Positions 7,294 to 19,576 of a DNA stretch of 35,336 bases are shown in pieces. Under the pieces are notes generated by a model. It searched no databases, had not been told where the DNA came from, and worked only from the letters and a program-made list of their open reading frames with translations. Each line of letters begins with the position of its first letter. Positions within the stretch are counted from its first letter, which is position 1. Source of the stretch: Roseateles_B flavus (GTDB lineage: Bacteria; Pseudomonadota; Gammaproteobacteria; Burkholderiales; Burkholderiaceae_C); NCBI RefSeq assembly GCF_039872765.1, contig NZ_JBDPZC010000021.1, forward strand, positions 1-35,336, read 5' to 3'. Both the position numbers and the translations under genes were made by a program.

Positions 7294-9467
7294 GCGCCCT
7301 CCTCCACCGGCGCCAGCATCAGCGTGGCCAGGGGCGGCAGCAGCAGCTGCAGGTGCCCGTCGACGACCGGCAGTGCCGCCTGCTGGTTGCCCAGGTTGCT
7401 GCCGCCGTAGTAGCTGGCATCGGTGTTGATCACCTCGCGCCAGGCACGGGGCCCCTCCGGCATGGGGATGCGGTAGCCCTCGCGCGGCACCGGCGTGAAG
7501 TTGCAGACCACCAGGGTCTGCTCCCCGCCCGGCTCGCGGCGCAGCCAGGCGAAGACGCTCAGCTCGCGGTCCTCGCTGACCAGCCACTGGAAGCCCGCGG
7601 CCTCGCAATCCTGGCGGTGCAGGCTGGGCCGTTCGCGGTAGACGCGGTTGAGGTCGCGCACCAGCACCTGCACGCCGGCATGGGCCGGCCGGTCCAGCAG
7701 GTCCCAGGGGAGTTCGGCGTCGTGGTTCCATTCGCTGTCCTGGGCGAACTCCTGGCCCATGAAGAGCAGCTTCTTGCCGGGATGGCCCCACATGAAGCCG
7801 TAGTAGGCGCGCAGATTGGCGAAACGCTGCCAGTCGTCGCCCGGCATCTTGCCCAGCAGCGAGCCCTTGCCGTGCACCACCTCGTCATGCGAGAGCGGCA
7901 GCACGAAGTTCTCGCTGAAGGCGTAGACGAGGCCGAAGCTCATCTTCTCGTGATGCCATTTGCGGTGGATGGGGTCCCCGTGCATGTAGCGCAGGGTGTC
8001 GTTCATCCAGCCCATGTTCCATTTGTAGTGGAAGCCCAGGCCGCCGGCCGAGGTGGGTGCGCTGACGCCGGGAAAGCTGGTCGATTCCTCCGCCACGGTG
8101 ATGCCGCCGGGCGCCTCGGCGCCGATCACCTCGTTCATGCGTCGCAGGAAGGTGATGGCCTCGAGGTTCTCGCGGCCGCCCTGCACATTGGGCACCCACT
8201 CGCCGGGCGGGCGGGAGTAGTCGCGGTAGAGCATGGAGGCCACGGCGTCCACGCGCAGGCCGTCCACGCCCCATTGCTCCAGCCAGTACAGCGCATTGCC
8301 CACCAGGAACTGCTGGGTCTCGAGGCGGCCGAAGTGGTAGATCAGCGTGTTCCAGTCCCGGTGGAAGCCCTCGCGCGGGTCGGCGTACTCGTAGAGGTGC
8401 GTGCCGTCGAACTGGGCGAGGCCATGGGCGTCCGCCGGGAAATGCGCGGGCACCCAGTCCAGCAGCACGCCCAGGCCCTGGGCATGGCAGGCGGCCACGA
8501 AGCGGGCCAGGCCGCGCGGGTCGCCCAGGCGTGCCGTGGGCGCATAGAGGCCCAGGGTCTGGTAGCCCCAGGAGCCATCGAAGGGATGCTCGGCGATGGG
8601 CAGCAGCTCGATGTGGGTGAAGCCCAGGCCCGCGGCATAGCCCGGCAACGTGGCGGCCAGGGTGTCCCAGTCCACGAAGTCGCCGGGCCCGCCGCCAGGG
8701 GGGCGCCGCCAGGACAGGGCGTGCACCTCGTAGATGCTGATGGGCGCGTCGCGGCGGTTCACCGGGCGGCGGTCGACGGGCAGGCGCAGCTGGGGCGGCT
8801 CGGCGCAGACGATGCTGGCCGTGTCCGGCCGGAACTGGGCCTGGCGGGCGTAGGGATCGGCCTTGCGCAAGACCTGACCCTCGGCGCCGAGGATCTCGAA
8901 CTGGTAGAGGTCCCCCGCCTGCACAGCCGGGATGAAGAGCTCCCAGACGCCCGCCTCGTGCCGGCGCCGCATGGGATGGCGGCGGCCGTCCCACTGGTTG
9001 AAGCTGCCCACCACGCTGACGCGGCGGGCGTTCGGTGCCCAGACGGCGAAGCGCGTGCCGGCCACGCCGTCTACCTGCTGCAGATGGGCACCCAGCACCT
9101 GCCAGGGCCGCAGGTGCCGGCCTGCCACGAGCTGCTGCAGCTCGGCTTCAGACAGCTGGGGGCCGAAGGCGTAGGCATCGTCCATGCGCAGCCAGGGGCC
9201 GCCAGCCTGCCACTGCACGAAGAGGCGGTAGGCGAAGGGCTTGCGGCGGCGCGGAATGAGGGCCTCGAAGAACAGCGCCGGCTCACGCACCGTCATGCGG
9301 CACAGGGCACGGCCGCTGGCGGCATCCAGCACCTGCACCGCCTGCGCACCGGGCAGGCAGGCACGCAGCCACAGCCGGCCTTCGCCGTCGGCATGCTGAC
9401 CCAGCACGGCGAAAGGGTCGCCATGGCGGGCCTCCCTCAGGGCCTGAAGGGTGCTGTCGTCGACCAT
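7290..9467 (-). CDS. glgB: 1,4-alpha-glucan branching enzyme, GH13
   Basis: A 725-residue cytoplasmic enzyme that cuts an alpha-1,4 chain and rejoins it through an alpha-1,6 bond, building glycogen branches. The order is an N-terminal N1 domain, a CBM48 region (TRFAVWAPNARRVSVVG), the GH13 barrel and a C-terminal beta domain. Catalytic residues are Asp407 in GLRVDAV, Glu460 in VAEEST and Asp528 in LSHDEVVH. The 53- and 68-residue spacings match the Escherichia coli enzyme (405, 458, 526). I chose ATG at 9467 because GAGG lies 7 bases upstream; an in-frame GTG sits two codons earlier. It follows glgP by 16 bases and overlaps the esterase. No glgA or glgC is present, so primary glycogen synthesis genes must be elsewhere if they exist. 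Confidence 0.95.
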   Translation of the reverse strand: MVDDSTLQALREARHGDPFAVLGQHADGEGRLWLRACLPGAQAVQVLDAASGRALCRMTVREPALFFEALIPRRRKPFAYRLFVQWQAGGPWLRMDDAYAFGPQLSEAELQQLVAGRHLRPWQVLGAHLQQVDGVAGTRFAVWAPNARRVSVVGSFNQWDGRRHPMRRRHEAGVWELFIPAVQAGDLYQFEILGAEGQVLRKADPYARQAQFRPDTASIVCAEPPQLRLPVDRRPVNRRDAPISIYEVHALSWRRPPGGGPGDFVDWDTLAATLPGYAAGLGFTHIELLPIAEHPFDGSWGYQTLGLYAPTARLGDPRGLARFVAACHAQGLGVLLDWVPAHFPADAHGLAQFDGTHLYEYADPREGFHRDWNTLIYHFGRLETQQFLVGNALYWLEQWGVDGLRVDAVASMLYRDYSRPPGEWVPNVQGGRENLEAITFLRRMNEVIGAEAPGGITVAEESTSFPGVSAPTSAGGLGFHYKWNMGWMNDTLRYMHGDPIHRKWHHEKMSFGLVYAFSENFVLPLSHDEVVHGKGSLLGKMPGDDWQRFANLRAYYGFMWGHPGKKLLFMGQEFAQDSEWNHDAELPWDLLDRPAHAGVQVLVRDLNRVYRERPSLHRQDCEAAGFQWLVSEDRELSVFAWLRREPGGEQTLVVCNFTPVPREGYRIPMPEGPRAWREVINTDASYYGGSNLGNQQAALPVVDGHLQLLLPPLATLMLAPVEEGA

Positions 9468-9483
9468 GCCCACGCCTCGGAGA

Positions 9484-11970
<2,487 letters not shown>

Positions 11971-12167
11971 GGCACCTCGCGCCGTGGAACGGGCCGCGTT
12001 GAGAAGCGTGGACAACATAGGCATTCATCCCTGGGGCAGCCAAGACCGGCCCCTGCGGTCGGCCGCGAACCCAGTGAAACGGGCCGCGCGGCGCATCGGA
12101 CACACAGCCCATCGGAGGGTGACCGGTGAGCGCGACGATGAAAGTATCACCCAGCTCGCTGAATTTG

Positions 12168-12182
12168 TGTAGTTTCACTACA
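12168..12182. promoter_or_regulatory. Candidate operator TGTAGT-TTC-ACTACA between divergent glucan operons
   Basis: A perfect 6-base inverted repeat with a 3-base spacer, 144-198 bases upstream of the alternative glgP starts and 190 bases upstream of malK. It lies in the 12025-12373 gap that serves both operons, so a regulator bound here could act on both. ACTACA recurs at 12264-12269 inside the rightward promoter spacer, which strengthens the case. The cognate regulator is not in the window. Confidence 0.45.
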
Positions 12183-12183
12183 G

Positions 12184-12195
12184 CGGGTTAACCCG
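12184..12195. promoter_or_regulatory. Perfect 12-bp palindrome CGGGTTAACCCG
   Basis: A gapless perfect inverted repeat one base from the TGTAGT/ACTACA palindrome. Two distinct palindromes side by side suggest two regulators, or one site and one accidental symmetry. No protein in the window would be its obvious ligand. Confidence 0.35.
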
Positions 12196-12256
12196 ATAGG
12201 CAATCTAAGTTGTTGATTTTCAATGATGCACCCCACAAGAATTCGGGCACATCATG

Positions 12257-12285
12257 TTGTGCGACTACATTTCGAACTGTATATT
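12257..12285 (+). promoter_or_regulatory. Candidate sigma-70 promoter for the malK-malG operon
   Basis: TTGTGC (12257-12262) and TATATT (12280-12285) are separated by 17 bases. The -10 matches TATAAT at five of six positions, while the -35 is weak, which suits a regulated or activated promoter. An ACTACA half-site lies in the spacer. The predicted transcript start near 12292 leaves an approximately 80-base leader before the GTG of malK. Confidence 0.45.
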
Positions 12286-12373
12286 CTCTACAAACGAGGT
12301 CCTGGCCCTGCACGGACCATCCCATGAGCGAGACAAGCCGCCCTGCCCTTCGCAGGCCGGCGGAGGTAGACAA

Positions 12374-13488
<1,115 letters not shown>

Positions 13489-13492
<4 letters not shown>

Positions 13493-14664
13493 GGGCCGCA
13501 CTGACCGCGCTGGCCCTGATCGCGGGCGGTCTGGCGCAGGCGGCCACGCCGCCCACCCTGCTGGTCTGGATCAACGGCGACAAGGCCTACAACGGCTTGC
13601 AGAAAGTGGGCCAGGCCTTCGAGAAGGTCTCGGGCGTCAAGGTGGTCGTGGAGCACCCGGTGGACGCGACCGACAAGTTCCAGCAGGCCGCCGGCGCCGG
13701 CAAGGGCCCGGACATCTTCTGCTGGCCGCACGACCGCGTGGGCGAATGGGCCAAGGCCGGCCTGCTGACGCCGCTGCGCCCCTCGGCCCAGCTGCGCGCC
13801 GAGATCGAGGAGACCGCCTGGCGCGCCTTCAGCTACCAGGGCAGGACCTGGGGCTATCCGATTGCCATCGAGACCACTGGCCTGCTCTACAACAAGGCCC
13901 TGGTCCCCGTGCCGCCCAAGACCTTCGAGGAGGTGATCCAGCTGGACCGCCGCCTGCAAGGCCAGGGCAAGCGCGCCATCCTGTGGCACTACAACAAGAG
14001 CTTCTTCAGCTGGCAGGTGATGGCCGGCGCGGGCGGGCAGATCTACGGGCGCGACGCCCGGGGTGACTTCGATGCCACGCAGGTGGGCGTCAACAACGCC
14101 GGCGCCCTGGCCGGTGCCGAGATGATCAACCGCCTGGTGCGCGAGGGCCACATGCCCAAAGGCGCCAACTACGCCGAGATGGAAAGCGGCTTCGCCCGTG
14201 GGGAGGTGGCCATGATGATCTCCGGCCCCTGGGCCTGGGACAACGCCCGCCGCGCCCGCATCGACTTCGGCGTGGCCCCCGTGCCGGGCCTGAAGCCGGG
14301 TCAGTATTCCAAGCCCTTCGTGGGCGTGCTGGGCTGCATGATCTCGGCCCCCTCGCGTCAGAAGGACCTGGCCCGCGAGTTCCTGGAGCAGCACCTGCTG
14401 CGCCCCGAGGCCCTGAAGGTGCTGGACGCCGATGTGCCCCTGGGCGTGCCGGCCAACAAGGCCTTCTACGCCGAGCTCTCGGTCAATCCGCTGATCAAGG
14501 CCAGCATGGAGAACGCCCGCCTGGGCGAGCCCATTCCCAACATCCCCGAGGTGGGCCGCTTCTGGACCGCCATGGACGCCGCGCTGGAGGCCATCAGCAA
14601 TGGCCTGCAGAGCCCGAAGGATGCGCTGGACGGCGCTGCCGCCCGCATGCTCCTGAAGAAGTGA
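13489..14664 (+). CDS. malE: Maltose/maltodextrin-binding periplasmic protein
   Basis: A 391-residue extracellular solute-binding protein (family 1). The signal peptide MRAALTALALIAGGLAQA is followed by a mature start ATPPTLLVWINGDKAYNGL, matching the MalE pattern in which a WINGDKGY-like sequence starts the mature protein. Other MalE-like blocks are GKGPDIFCWPHDRVGEWAKAGLL and MISGPWAWDN. It captures maltodextrins in the periplasm and delivers them to MalF/MalG. ATG at 13489 overlaps the malK stop; malF follows 7 bases later. Confidence 0.92.
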
Positions 14665-14671
14665 GCCGCGC

Positions 14672-16285
14672 ATGAACCCGACTTCCGCTGCATCTCCCTC
14701 CCCGCTGGCCGCGGCCTATGGCACGCTGCCGCCTTCGCTCTGGAGCCGCCTGGCCCAGGCCCTGCGCTGGCCCGTCGTGGCCGCCCTGATGCTGGGCGCG
14801 CTCTACCTGGTCTTCTCCATCTACGCCGCGGGCCAGACGGCCTGGGCGGCCGGCGCGCTGGCCCTGTTCGGCGGGGCCTTCTACATCTATCTGCGGGCCG
14901 GCTTCGCCTGGCGCTACCTCTTTCCCGGCGTGGCCGGCATGGCGGTGTTCATCGCTTTCCCGCTGGTCTACACGGCGCAGATCGGCTTCACCAACTACTC
15001 CTCGGCTCACCTGCTGAGCCAGGCCCGCGTGCGGGCCTACCTGCTGGACCAGCACGAGGTGATCGAGTCCGGCGTGATGGGCTTCAGCCTGCATGCCGAT
15101 GGCCCCGAGTTCCGCGTGGTGCTGAACGCGCCGGGCACGGCGCAGCCGCGCTACGTCTCCCCCCCGCTGGCCCTGCGCAAGACCCGCGAGCCGCTGAAGG
15201 TCACGATGCTGGCCGCCCAGGACGAGCACCTGCCCCTGCAAAGCCCGCTGCAGGCCGCCCTGCCCCTGCGCGACCTCGTCGAGCACCGCGAGGCCCTGGC
15301 CCAGTTGCAGCTGCTGCTGCCCGACCGCAGCGGCCCCGAGGCCCAGCTGCGCTACCTGGGCCTGCGCGAGTACGGCCCCGTGGCGCCGCATTATCTGGAG
15401 CAGCCCGACGGCAGCCTGCTGCGCGTGGCCGACGGCCAGCGCTTCGCGCCGGACGGCAAGCTCGGCTACTACCGCAACGAGGCTGGAGAGATCCTGCAGC
15501 CCGGCTACAAGGTGATGGTCGGCCTGCAGAACTACAGCCGCATGCTCTTCGATGCCGAGTTCCGCGGCCCCTTCGTGAGCATCTTCGTCTGGACCGTGCT
15601 GTTCTCCCTGGCCACGGTGGCGGGCGCCACCTTTATCGGCATGTTCCTGGCCGTGCTGCTGAACTGGGAAGACCTCAAGGGCCGCACCGCCTACCGCACC
15701 CTGCTCTTCCTGCCTTATGCGGTGCCGGGCTTCATCTCCATCCTGGTGTTCAAGGGCCTGTTCAACCAGAACTTCGGCGAGATCAACGCCATCCTGGACG
15801 CGCTCTTCGGCGTCAAGCCCGCCTGGTTCGCGGACCCGCTGCTGGCGAAGCTGATGCTGCTGATCGTCAACATCTGGCTGGGCTATCCCTACATCATGAT
15901 CCTGTGCTCGGGCCTGCTGAAGGCCATCCCCTCGGACCTGTATGAGGCCTCGGCCATCGTGGGCGCCGGGCCCTGGACCAACTTCTGGCGCATCACCGCG
16001 CCGCTGATCATCAAGCCGCTCTCGCCCCTGCTGATCAGCGCCTTCGCCTTCAACTTCAACAACTTCGTGCTGATCGCGCTGCTGACCGACGGGCGCCCGG
16101 ACTTCCTCTCCACCAAGCTGCCAGCGGGGCAGACGGACATCCTGGTGTCCTACACCTACCGCATCGCTTTCCGCGACTCGGGCTCGGACTTCGGCCTGGC
16201 GGCGGCGATCTCGACGCTGATCTTCTTCCTGGTGGCGGCGATGTCCTTGCTGAACCTCCGCCTCATGCGCAAATCACAGCAGTAA
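14672..16285 (+). CDS. malF: Maltodextrin ABC transporter permease
   Basis: A 537-residue inner-membrane protein. Three hydrophobic segments lie near residues 30-115. A large periplasmic insert of about 170 residues (from FTNYSSAHLL to about residue 295) corresponds to the MalF P2 loop that grips MalE, and is the feature that separates MalF from smaller sugar permeases. The permease core follows, with the coupling EAA loop at EASAIVGAGPWTNFWRITAP, which docks on MalK. Length is near the 514 residues of Escherichia coli MalF. It lies between malE and malG with 7- and 9-base gaps. Confidence 0.93.
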   Translation: MNPTSAASPSPLAAAYGTLPPSLWSRLAQALRWPVVAALMLGALYLVFSIYAAGQTAWAAGALALFGGAFYIYLRAGFAWRYLFPGVAGMAVFIAFPLVYTAQIGFTNYSSAHLLSQARVRAYLLDQHEVIESGVMGFSLHADGPEFRVVLNAPGTAQPRYVSPPLALRKTREPLKVTMLAAQDEHLPLQSPLQAALPLRDLVEHREALAQLQLLLPDRSGPEAQLRYLGLREYGPVAPHYLEQPDGSLLRVADGQRFAPDGKLGYYRNEAGEILQPGYKVMVGLQNYSRMLFDAEFRGPFVSIFVWTVLFSLATVAGATFIGMFLAVLLNWEDLKGRTAYRTLLFLPYAVPGFISILVFKGLFNQNFGEINAILDALFGVKPAWFADPLLAKLMLLIVNIWLGYPYIMILCSGLLKAIPSDLYEASAIVGAGPWTNFWRITAPLIIKPLSPLLISAFAFNFNNFVLIALLTDGRPDFLSTKLPAGQTDILVSYTYRIAFRDSGSDFGLAAAISTLIFFLVAAMSLLNLRLMRKSQQ

Positions 16286-16294
16286 GGAAACCCC

Positions 16295-17185
16295 ATGGCC
16301 ATCGTTCGAGGCAAGCAAGCGCGCTGGCGCACCTTCGCGGCCCACGCCTTGCTGTGGGCCTTCCTGGCGCTGACGCTGTTCCCGCTGCTGGCGGTGGTGT
16401 CCATCTCGCTGCGGCCGGGCAACTTCGCCACCGGCAGCCTGATCCCCACCGAGATCAGCCTGGAGCACTGGAAGCTCGCGCTGGGCATTCCCTACCAAGG
16501 TGCTGATGGTGCGCTGGTGCAGCCGCCCTTCCCGGTGCTGACCTGGCTGTGGAATTCCATCAAAGTGGCCACGATCTCGGCCTTTGCCATCGTGGGCATC
16601 TCCACCACCGCAGCCTATGCCTTCGCGCGGCTGAAGTTCCCCTTCAAGGCGGGCCTGCTCAACAGCATGCTGCTGCTGCAGATGTTCCCGCCGGTGCTGG
16701 CCCTGGTGGCCATCTACGCCATCTTCGAGGCCATCGGCAGCCAGGTGCCCCTGCTGGGCCTGGAGACGCACGCCGGCCTGGTGCTGGCCTATCTCGGCGG
16801 CGTGGCCACGCATGTGTGGACCATCAAGGGCTACTTCGAGACCATCCCCACCGAGATCGAGGAGAACGCCAAGGTCGACGGCGCCAGCCCCTGGCAGGCC
16901 TTCAGCCGCGTGCTGCTGCCCATGGCCGTTCCCATCCTGATGGTGTGCTTCGTGCTGGCCTTCATCGGGGCCATCATCGAGTACCCGGTGGCCTCGGTGC
17001 TGCTGCGCGAGGAGAGCAACCTCACGCTGGCGGTGGGCTCCAAGTACTTCCTGCACGACCAGCGCTTCCTGTGGGGCGACTTCGCCGCTGCGGCTGTGCT
17101 CTCGGGCCTGCCCATCACCCTCGTGTTCCTGCTGGCGCAGCGCTGGATCGTCTCGGGCCTGACCGCCGGGGGCGTGAAGGGATGA
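16295..17185 (+). CDS. malG: Maltodextrin ABC transporter permease
   Basis: A 296-residue inner-membrane protein with about six hydrophobic segments, the usual size for MalG. The EAA coupling loop is ENAKVDGASPWQAFSRVLLP. Like MalG it has a short periplasmic insert (ISLRPGNFATGSLIP) after the first segment. AAGGAAA lies just upstream of the ATG. It pairs with MalF to form the channel. Its stop codon overlaps the start of the exported amylase gene (ATGA at 17182-17185), coupling import with substrate production. Confidence 0.93.
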   Translation: MAIVRGKQARWRTFAAHALLWAFLALTLFPLLAVVSISLRPGNFATGSLIPTEISLEHWKLALGIPYQGADGALVQPPFPVLTWLWNSIKVATISAFAIVGISTTAAYAFARLKFPFKAGLLNSMLLLQMFPPVLALVAIYAIFEAIGSQVPLLGLETHAGLVLAYLGGVATHVWTIKGYFETIPTEIEENAKVDGASPWQAFSRVLLPMAVPILMVCFVLAFIGAIIEYPVASVLLREESNLTLAVGSKYFLHDQRFLWGDFAAAAVLSGLPITLVFLLAQRWIVSGLTAGGVKG

Positions 17186-19572
17186 GGGCCCTGGTCTTCG
17201 CAGCGCTGACCCTGCTCGCGCCTGCCGCACACGCCAAGCCCTGCCCGCCTGCACCCTTTGGCGACACCCTGCTCTACCTGCGCGGCAGCCTCAACAACTG
17301 GGCCGCACAGGACGAGCAGGCCTTCGAGTACCGCTGCGATGCCTACTTCCTGAACCTGCGCGCCCAGGGCCCGCAAGAGTTCAAGATCGCCGACGAGGCC
17401 TGGACACCGGACAGCACCCTGGGCAGCGACGCGCAAGGCCGCCTCGCACGCGGCGCGGCGGCCGTGGGCAACTACAGGCTGGAGTTCCGCGGCGCCCACA
17501 CCCTGCGCCTGCGCTTCGGTCCGCAGGGGCAGCCGACGCTGGACCTGGGCCCGCAGACCTTCAAGCCCTCGCCGCCCGCCCGCATCACAGACGAGGCCGC
17601 GCTGAGCACTCATTTCGATTCGCGCTATGCAGGGTCCAAGTCGCCCTTCGGTGCGCAGCCCCGGGGCACGGAAATCCGCTTCTCCCTGGGCAGCAGCCGC
17701 CCCGGGCTGCTGCGCGCGACCCTGGTGCTGGAGAAGCGCCTGCTCAGCGGCAACCAGGAGCAGTTGCACTACGAGCCCCTGCAGCGCATCCCCATGACAC
17801 CCGAGGGCCGCGGCCTGGGCACGGGCTTCACGGCGACCGTGCGCTTCGACGAGGTCGGCGTCTTCGGCTACTGGTTTGAGCTGGAGACCGACCGCGGCCG
17901 CTACGCGCTGCAGAACAACAAGGACACCATCCACTGGACCCGCGAGAAGGGCAGCATGGGCCCGGCCGTGGTCGAACGCCTGCCCGCCGACACGCGCCGC
18001 ATCCGCCGCTACCGCCAGACCATCCACGCGGCCGACTACGCCGTGCCGGCCTGGGCGCAGGACGCCGTCTACTACGCCATCTTCCCCGAGCGTTTCCGCA
18101 ACGGCGACCCGTCCAACGACCCGCGCCCCGGTGGCGGCCGCGTGCAGGACCGCTACCAGGACCACGAGGTCGAGCGCCATGCCCGCTGGGTCGAGAAGCC
18201 CTTCAAGCCCGGCAGCGGCGACGGCTCCGACGGCGTCCACAACAACGACTTCTTCGGTGGTGATCTGGCCGGGATCATCGAGAAGCTCGACTACATCAAG
18301 GCCCTGGGCGCCAACACGATCTACCTGACGCCCATCTTCCGCGCGGCCAGCAACCACAAGTACGACACGGCGGACTACACCGAAGTCGACCCGGCCCTGG
18401 GCAGCCAGGCCGACTTCAAACGGCTCTGCGCCGAAGCCGCGAAGCGCGGCCTGCGCGTGCTGCCGGACGCCTCGCTGAACCACGTGGGCGCAGACTCGCT
18501 GTACTTCGACCGCTTCGCCCGCTACGACAGCCGGGGCGCCTTCCGCGGTGGCCGCATCCAGGCGGACTCTCCCTATGCCAGCTGGTTCAGCTTCGATCCC
18601 AGCCAGGCCTCGCCGGACAGGCAGTTCAAAGGCTGGGTGGGCGTGACGGATCTGCCCGAGCTGGACAAGTCCAGCCGTGCCTTCCGCGACTTCGCCTACG
18701 GCCGCCCAGACAGCGTGATGCAGCGCTGGCTGGACCTCGGCGCCGCCGGCTGGCGCATGGACGTGGCGCCCTGGGTGCCGGACGACTTCTGGCGCGAGTG
18801 GCGCCGCGCCGTGAAGGCGCACCGCCCCGACGCCCTCACCATCGCCGAGACCTGGTTCGACGCCAGCAAGTACTTCCTGGGTGACAGCTTCGACGGGACG
18901 ATGAACTACATCTTCCGCAGCGCCGTCCTGGACTTCGCGGCCGGCGGTGACGCGCGCCAGCTCGCCGCCCAGCTGGAGTTCATGCGCGAGGCCTACCCTG
19001 CTCAATCGCTGCTGGCGAACATGAACCTGCTGTCCAGCCACGACCAGCCCCGCGCCCTCTTCGCCCTGGGCGACCGTGACGACAGCAGCCCGGCCCAGCG
19101 CCGCCTGGCCCGCCAGCGGCTGCGCCTGGCCTGGCTGCTGCAGATGAGCGCGCCGGGCGCGCCCAGCATCTACTACGGCGACGAGGTCGGCGTGGGTGGC
19201 GGCGAAGATCCCTTCAACCGCGCGCCCTACCCCTGGGCCGACCAGGGCGGCCAGCCCGATGAAAGCCTGCATGCCGAGCTGCGCCGCCTCACCGCCCTGC
19301 GCCAGCAGCACGCCGTGCTGCGCCAGGGCCTGCCCCAGGCGCCGCTGCTGGCCACGAGGCAACACCTGGCCCTGCCGCGCCGCCTGGGCGAGGCGCAGGT
19401 GCTGACGGTGCTCAGCAATGCCGACACGGCGAGCCGCCCCAGCGTCCCGCTGAGCCACGAGATGCCCACCCGCTGGCGCGATGCCCTCAGCGGCGAAGTC
19501 TTCCAGGCCGTGCAAGGCCGCCTGACCCTGCCCCTGCCCCCGCTGGGCGGACGCATCCTCCTGAACGAATGA
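17182..19572 (+). CDS. Exported GH13 alpha-amylase family enzyme with N-terminal CBM-like domain
   Basis: A 796-residue secreted glucan hydrolase. The signal peptide MRALVFAALTLLAPAAHA is followed by a carbohydrate-binding-like beta domain (about residues 25-115; YLRGSLNNWAAQDE, FKIADEAW). A linker and N-domain precede the GH13 barrel from about residue 290. Catalytic residues: Asp527 in GWRMDVAPW, Glu556 in IAETWFD and Asp621 in SSHDQPR; region I is DASLNHVG. The barrel resembles cyclomaltodextrinase, neopullulanase and MalZ-type enzymes, which are usually cytoplasmic, so the signal peptide is notable. It probably cuts maltodextrins, cyclodextrins or starch outside the cytoplasm and feeds MalE. 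The exact bond and substrate cannot be read. Its start overlaps malG. Confidence 0.9.
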   Translation: MRALVFAALTLLAPAAHAKPCPPAPFGDTLLYLRGSLNNWAAQDEQAFEYRCDAYFLNLRAQGPQEFKIADEAWTPDSTLGSDAQGRLARGAAAVGNYRLEFRGAHTLRLRFGPQGQPTLDLGPQTFKPSPPARITDEAALSTHFDSRYAGSKSPFGAQPRGTEIRFSLGSSRPGLLRATLVLEKRLLSGNQEQLHYEPLQRIPMTPEGRGLGTGFTATVRFDEVGVFGYWFELETDRGRYALQNNKDTIHWTREKGSMGPAVVERLPADTRRIRRYRQTIHAADYAVPAWAQDAVYYAIFPERFRNGDPSNDPRPGGGRVQDRYQDHEVERHARWVEKPFKPGSGDGSDGVHNNDFFGGDLAGIIEKLDYIKALGANTIYLTPIFRAASNHKYDTADYTEVDPALGSQADFKRLCAEAAKRGLRVLPDASLNHVGADSLYFDRFARYDSRGAFRGGRIQADSPYASWFSFDPSQASPDRQFKGWVGVTDLPELDKSSRAFRDFAYGRPDSVMQRWLDLGAAGWRMDVAPWVPDDFWREWRRAVKAHRPDALTIAETWFDASKYFLGDSFDGTMNYIFRSAVLDFAAGGDARQLAAQLEFMREAYPAQSLLANMNLLSSHDQPRALFALGDRDDSSPAQRRLARQRLRLAWLLQMSAPGAPSIYYGDEVGVGGGEDPFNRAPYPWADQGGQPDESLHAELRRLTALRQQHAVLRQGLPQAPLLATRQHLALPRRLGEAQVLTVLSNADTASRPSVPLSHEMPTRWRDALSGEVFQAVQGRLTLPLPPLGGRILLNE

Positions 19573-19576
19573 ACTC

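Noticed and set aside
12254..12373. An N-terminal extension of MalK from ATG 12254
   Set aside because: The extra 40 residues are unlike MalK, overlap the candidate promoter -35/-10, and GGAGG marks the GTG at 12374.
16549..19572. A single 1007-codon frame joining upstream sequence to the amylase
   Set aside because: The part before 17182 is an out-of-frame shadow of malG; the signal peptide and ATGA overlap place the start at 17182.
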